A stretch of 64,000 bases of DNA from assembly GCA_017590115.1 (NCBI GenBank), contig JAGGNK010011225.1, positions 2,543,387-2,607,386 of the forward strand, given 5' to 3'. The notes under the pieces are model-generated. The model was not told where the DNA came from. It ran no database searches and saw only the letters and a list, made by a program, of their open reading frames with translations. The stretch is from Montifringilla adamsi (Eukaryota > Chordata > Aves > Passeriformes > Passeridae). Positions 61,600 to 64,000 of this stretch are shown here, piece after piece (positions within the stretch are counted from its first letter, which is position 1; every line of letters begins with the position of its first letter). A program made the translations under genes and the position numbers.

Positions 61600-64000
61600 T
61601 TGCTTAAGTGTGCCAGGAAGCAGAGTGAGCAGGCTCCTTGGCAGTGGGGGCTGAGCTGGGAGCTGTGAGTGGCACAAGAGCAGGCTGTGCCCTCCCTGCT
61701 GGGAATCACTGGACCACTGGTGGTGGCAGAGTCTGCCTATAGTGCAAGGATCATCACACCCCTTATTACCATCATTTAAGAAGGAGAGAAGAATGTAAGG
61801 TAAGTCACTGTTCCCCAACACAACTCAGATGAAGTAGTAACTGGGTGATGCACATGAATGTGTACAAAATCTGTACAGGACCTTCCCCGTGATTGGATCT
61901 GCATTGCTGAGCACAAAGAGAGGTGGTGTTTTCTGTCCTGGCTAGATATAAGGAAATTCCAACCATTTGTCCAACACACAAAGGCTTGAGTAGAAAATTA
62001 AGGCATAATAGGTAATAAAAATAGAAAATGGGGTTTGGAATACTCATTACTAAGCGACTTGCTCGCCTAAGCAGCAAAATAACATTTTCTCACAGTAGTT
62101 ATAATCCTCTGTTGAGTCTTTAAGAGCATTTCAACACCTTCCATTATTTACACATTTTTTCATGTAGAAGTTGGGTATAGGAATAAACTATAGATAAACT
62201 GTAAACCTATGGAACATTTTTCAGGCTCATGTTTTTCCTACGGTCTCCATAGAGCACTGATAAACTACTATAGTGAGGAAAGCAGATCCTTTTTAGTAAT
62301 TTACAACTGCCCTTATTCTAGAGAACAATATTGTTCCTAAAAGTGGGAGGCAAAATAAGAAAACATAAATTAGAGAGAAAACACAGACTAAAGAGAGTGG
62401 TATATGAAGAAATAACAAAAGTTCTCATAATTGCATTCATTTTCAATCATGAGGTGTAGGAGTGCTCTCTACTGAAAAACAAAAAGAAAAGCCAATGAAA
62501 GTCATAATTGTAGTGGTTCTCTTGCTGGGGTTAGGAAAAAAAAGCTTTCAACATAACAGAGCCTAACCTTGACAAATTACATAGTTCAAATGACAATCTG
62601 GAAACAATAACTCCAGGATAAATCATCCTGAGCTGATGTACCTCAGTCTTTTTAATACATACTAGATAAACAGATACAAACACCAAAAAAAAAAGAAGAC
62701 ACTGTCACGACAGCATTTCATCACCCTTTTGCAGATATCTACATCAAAGAACTGTGAAAATGGTCTCAAAATTTCTTTGTATAAACCACACAATAAGGAC
62801 CATACATTAAAAAATAGATTTTAAAATATTTGGAGGGCAAATACTGAATATACAAAATTTCAAACAAATTTCAAACACTAAAAAATGAGGGGATTTTATA
62901 TGCAAAGACAATGACTTGAAAATGTAGATAAAGCAATGCAAGGCTTGTGCATTTTTCAGTTGAAATAAATAGTTCATAATATTTTGTCTTGTTCAGTTGA
63001 AGATTTAAAAACTATATATTTTGGCTATAGTAAAAACTCATTCTATATTTTTTTCTTTTGAGCATAATGGTCTCTGTAGAATTTGTGTGTAATCTGTTAC
63101 TGGTCTTCAACAGAATGACCATGGCTAAGGGTACTTTGCAATTTATACACTGACCAAAGCATAAGGGTCAAAGATCATGTTCTACAAAAACCACAAACAT
63201 CTTTAAAAAGTTCTTATGTTTCAGCATAGAGAGACTGATAAACAAATTCACAGGTTAAAAACACATCCTTATACAAAAATTGAGGAATGTGTTGTTTATG
63301 TAAGTGTGAGAAACAAGCATGCTTTGCATTACTGACAGTACTTTGGAGGTTATCTACATGGAAACATCAGAAATATTTCGTGTCTGGTTGTACAGACTGT
63401 GAGGGAAGGTTTGCCGGCATGTCTTTCTTTAGATCAGTGACACACCATGGCACATAAAGAGAACCTGGTGGTTGCAATGCTGTTAGTCATTTTTGCAACA
63501 CAATAGTTCTGATTTGAAATATTTTCTATAACAATAACAGATTACACACATGGAAAGCAATAAGAATAAAATTAAGACATGCTCCAGATCTCTGATCTTT
63601 ACTAAATGCACACACACATAAGTCCAAGGGCTCATTATTTTACCTTGTATATTTTTCTCTTTTTTACTGTTTTATTACAGTTGTTCTTACAAGAATCATA
63701 TTATTATTTGACATATAACGTTTTCCAAGTCTCATATCAGTATAAACTATGAAACTAAGACTAAGTAAGACTTAAGCCTACTTACTACCTATACTACCTA
63801 TAATTTAATAAAAGACTAGCAAAATTAGGGATACATTTTATAAAGTGCCAGAATTTGTTGAAAGGGACTCGTAGCCATTTCTGAAGATTCAGCATTTTTT
63901 TTAATCTTAGATTAGGCAGCTTATTCCCAATAGATTTTAAAACAGTAAAAAAAATCCCAAAACTGAGAACTTGGGATTTTTTCACTAAAAATGTAGTAAT
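61600..64000. other. Gene-free block, GC-richer at its start
   Basis: 61.61-61.75 kb is a GC-richer patch (CAGGCTCCTTGGCAGTGG, GGCTGTGCCCTCCCTGC) of unknown origin directly after the LTR-like element; it could belong to it if the true right end lies further out. Beyond 61.9 kb the sequence is ordinary AT-rich DNA with short random frames. Confidence 0.5.

Overview
The window looks like bird nuclear DNA, or at least sauropsid. It is AT-rich, holds no recognisable protein-coding gene, and carries seven fragments of the CR1 LINE family, whose 3' ends have the typical TTCTATGATTCT-like tail. Three solo-LTR-like elements of endogenous retroviruses are also present. No CRISPR array, rRNA, tRNA or bacterial-type gene was seen. 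Open frames are short (mostly under 100 codons) and look like chance frames, antisense of CR1, or by-products of tandem repeats. The piece is probably intergenic or part of a very large intron.

Layout. 1-13.3 kb: unique AT-rich DNA with simple repeats and two GC-richer patches (8.3-8.5 kb and 9.3-9.7 kb; the second has a TATA-like box on the minus strand). 13.4-22 kb: a repeat cluster with CR1 at 13.4 (+), 15.35 (-), 17.1 (-) and 21.7 kb (-). A 900-bp solo LTR at 18134-19033 has TGTCA/TGACA ends and a 5-bp target duplication (CACAT), and carries a 30-bp-arm hairpin. 22-42 kb: unique AT-rich DNA with very long homopolymers (T64 at 29.26 kb, A48 at 35.7 kb), one CR1 (33.1 kb, +) and a pair of adjacent hairpins (41.4 kb). 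42.4 kb: CR1 (-). 43.6-44.6 kb: the most unusual object here, a diverged tandem array of about 18 units. 46.2-47.8 kb: the longest CR1 (+), with a broken reverse transcriptase segment. 49.3-50 kb: an LTR-like element bracketed by direct repeats of about 80-100 bp. 50-61 kb: unique AT-rich DNA. 61.0-61.6 kb: another LTR-like element with repeated ATTGG boxes and AATAAA. The rest is unique.

The main discovery candidate is the array at 43.63-44.61 kb. Each unit reads pyrimidine tract, AG, a core of usually exactly 26 nt, then GTAAGAA. That is the layout of a 3' splice site, a micro-exon and a 5' splice site, repeated about 18 times, with spacers (19-39 nt) too short to be normal vertebrate introns. 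It may be a minisatellite that caught a micro-exon, a splice-site decoy array, or part of an unannotated transcript. RNA data would decide. All calls rest on reading the sequence by eye; no database search was possible.
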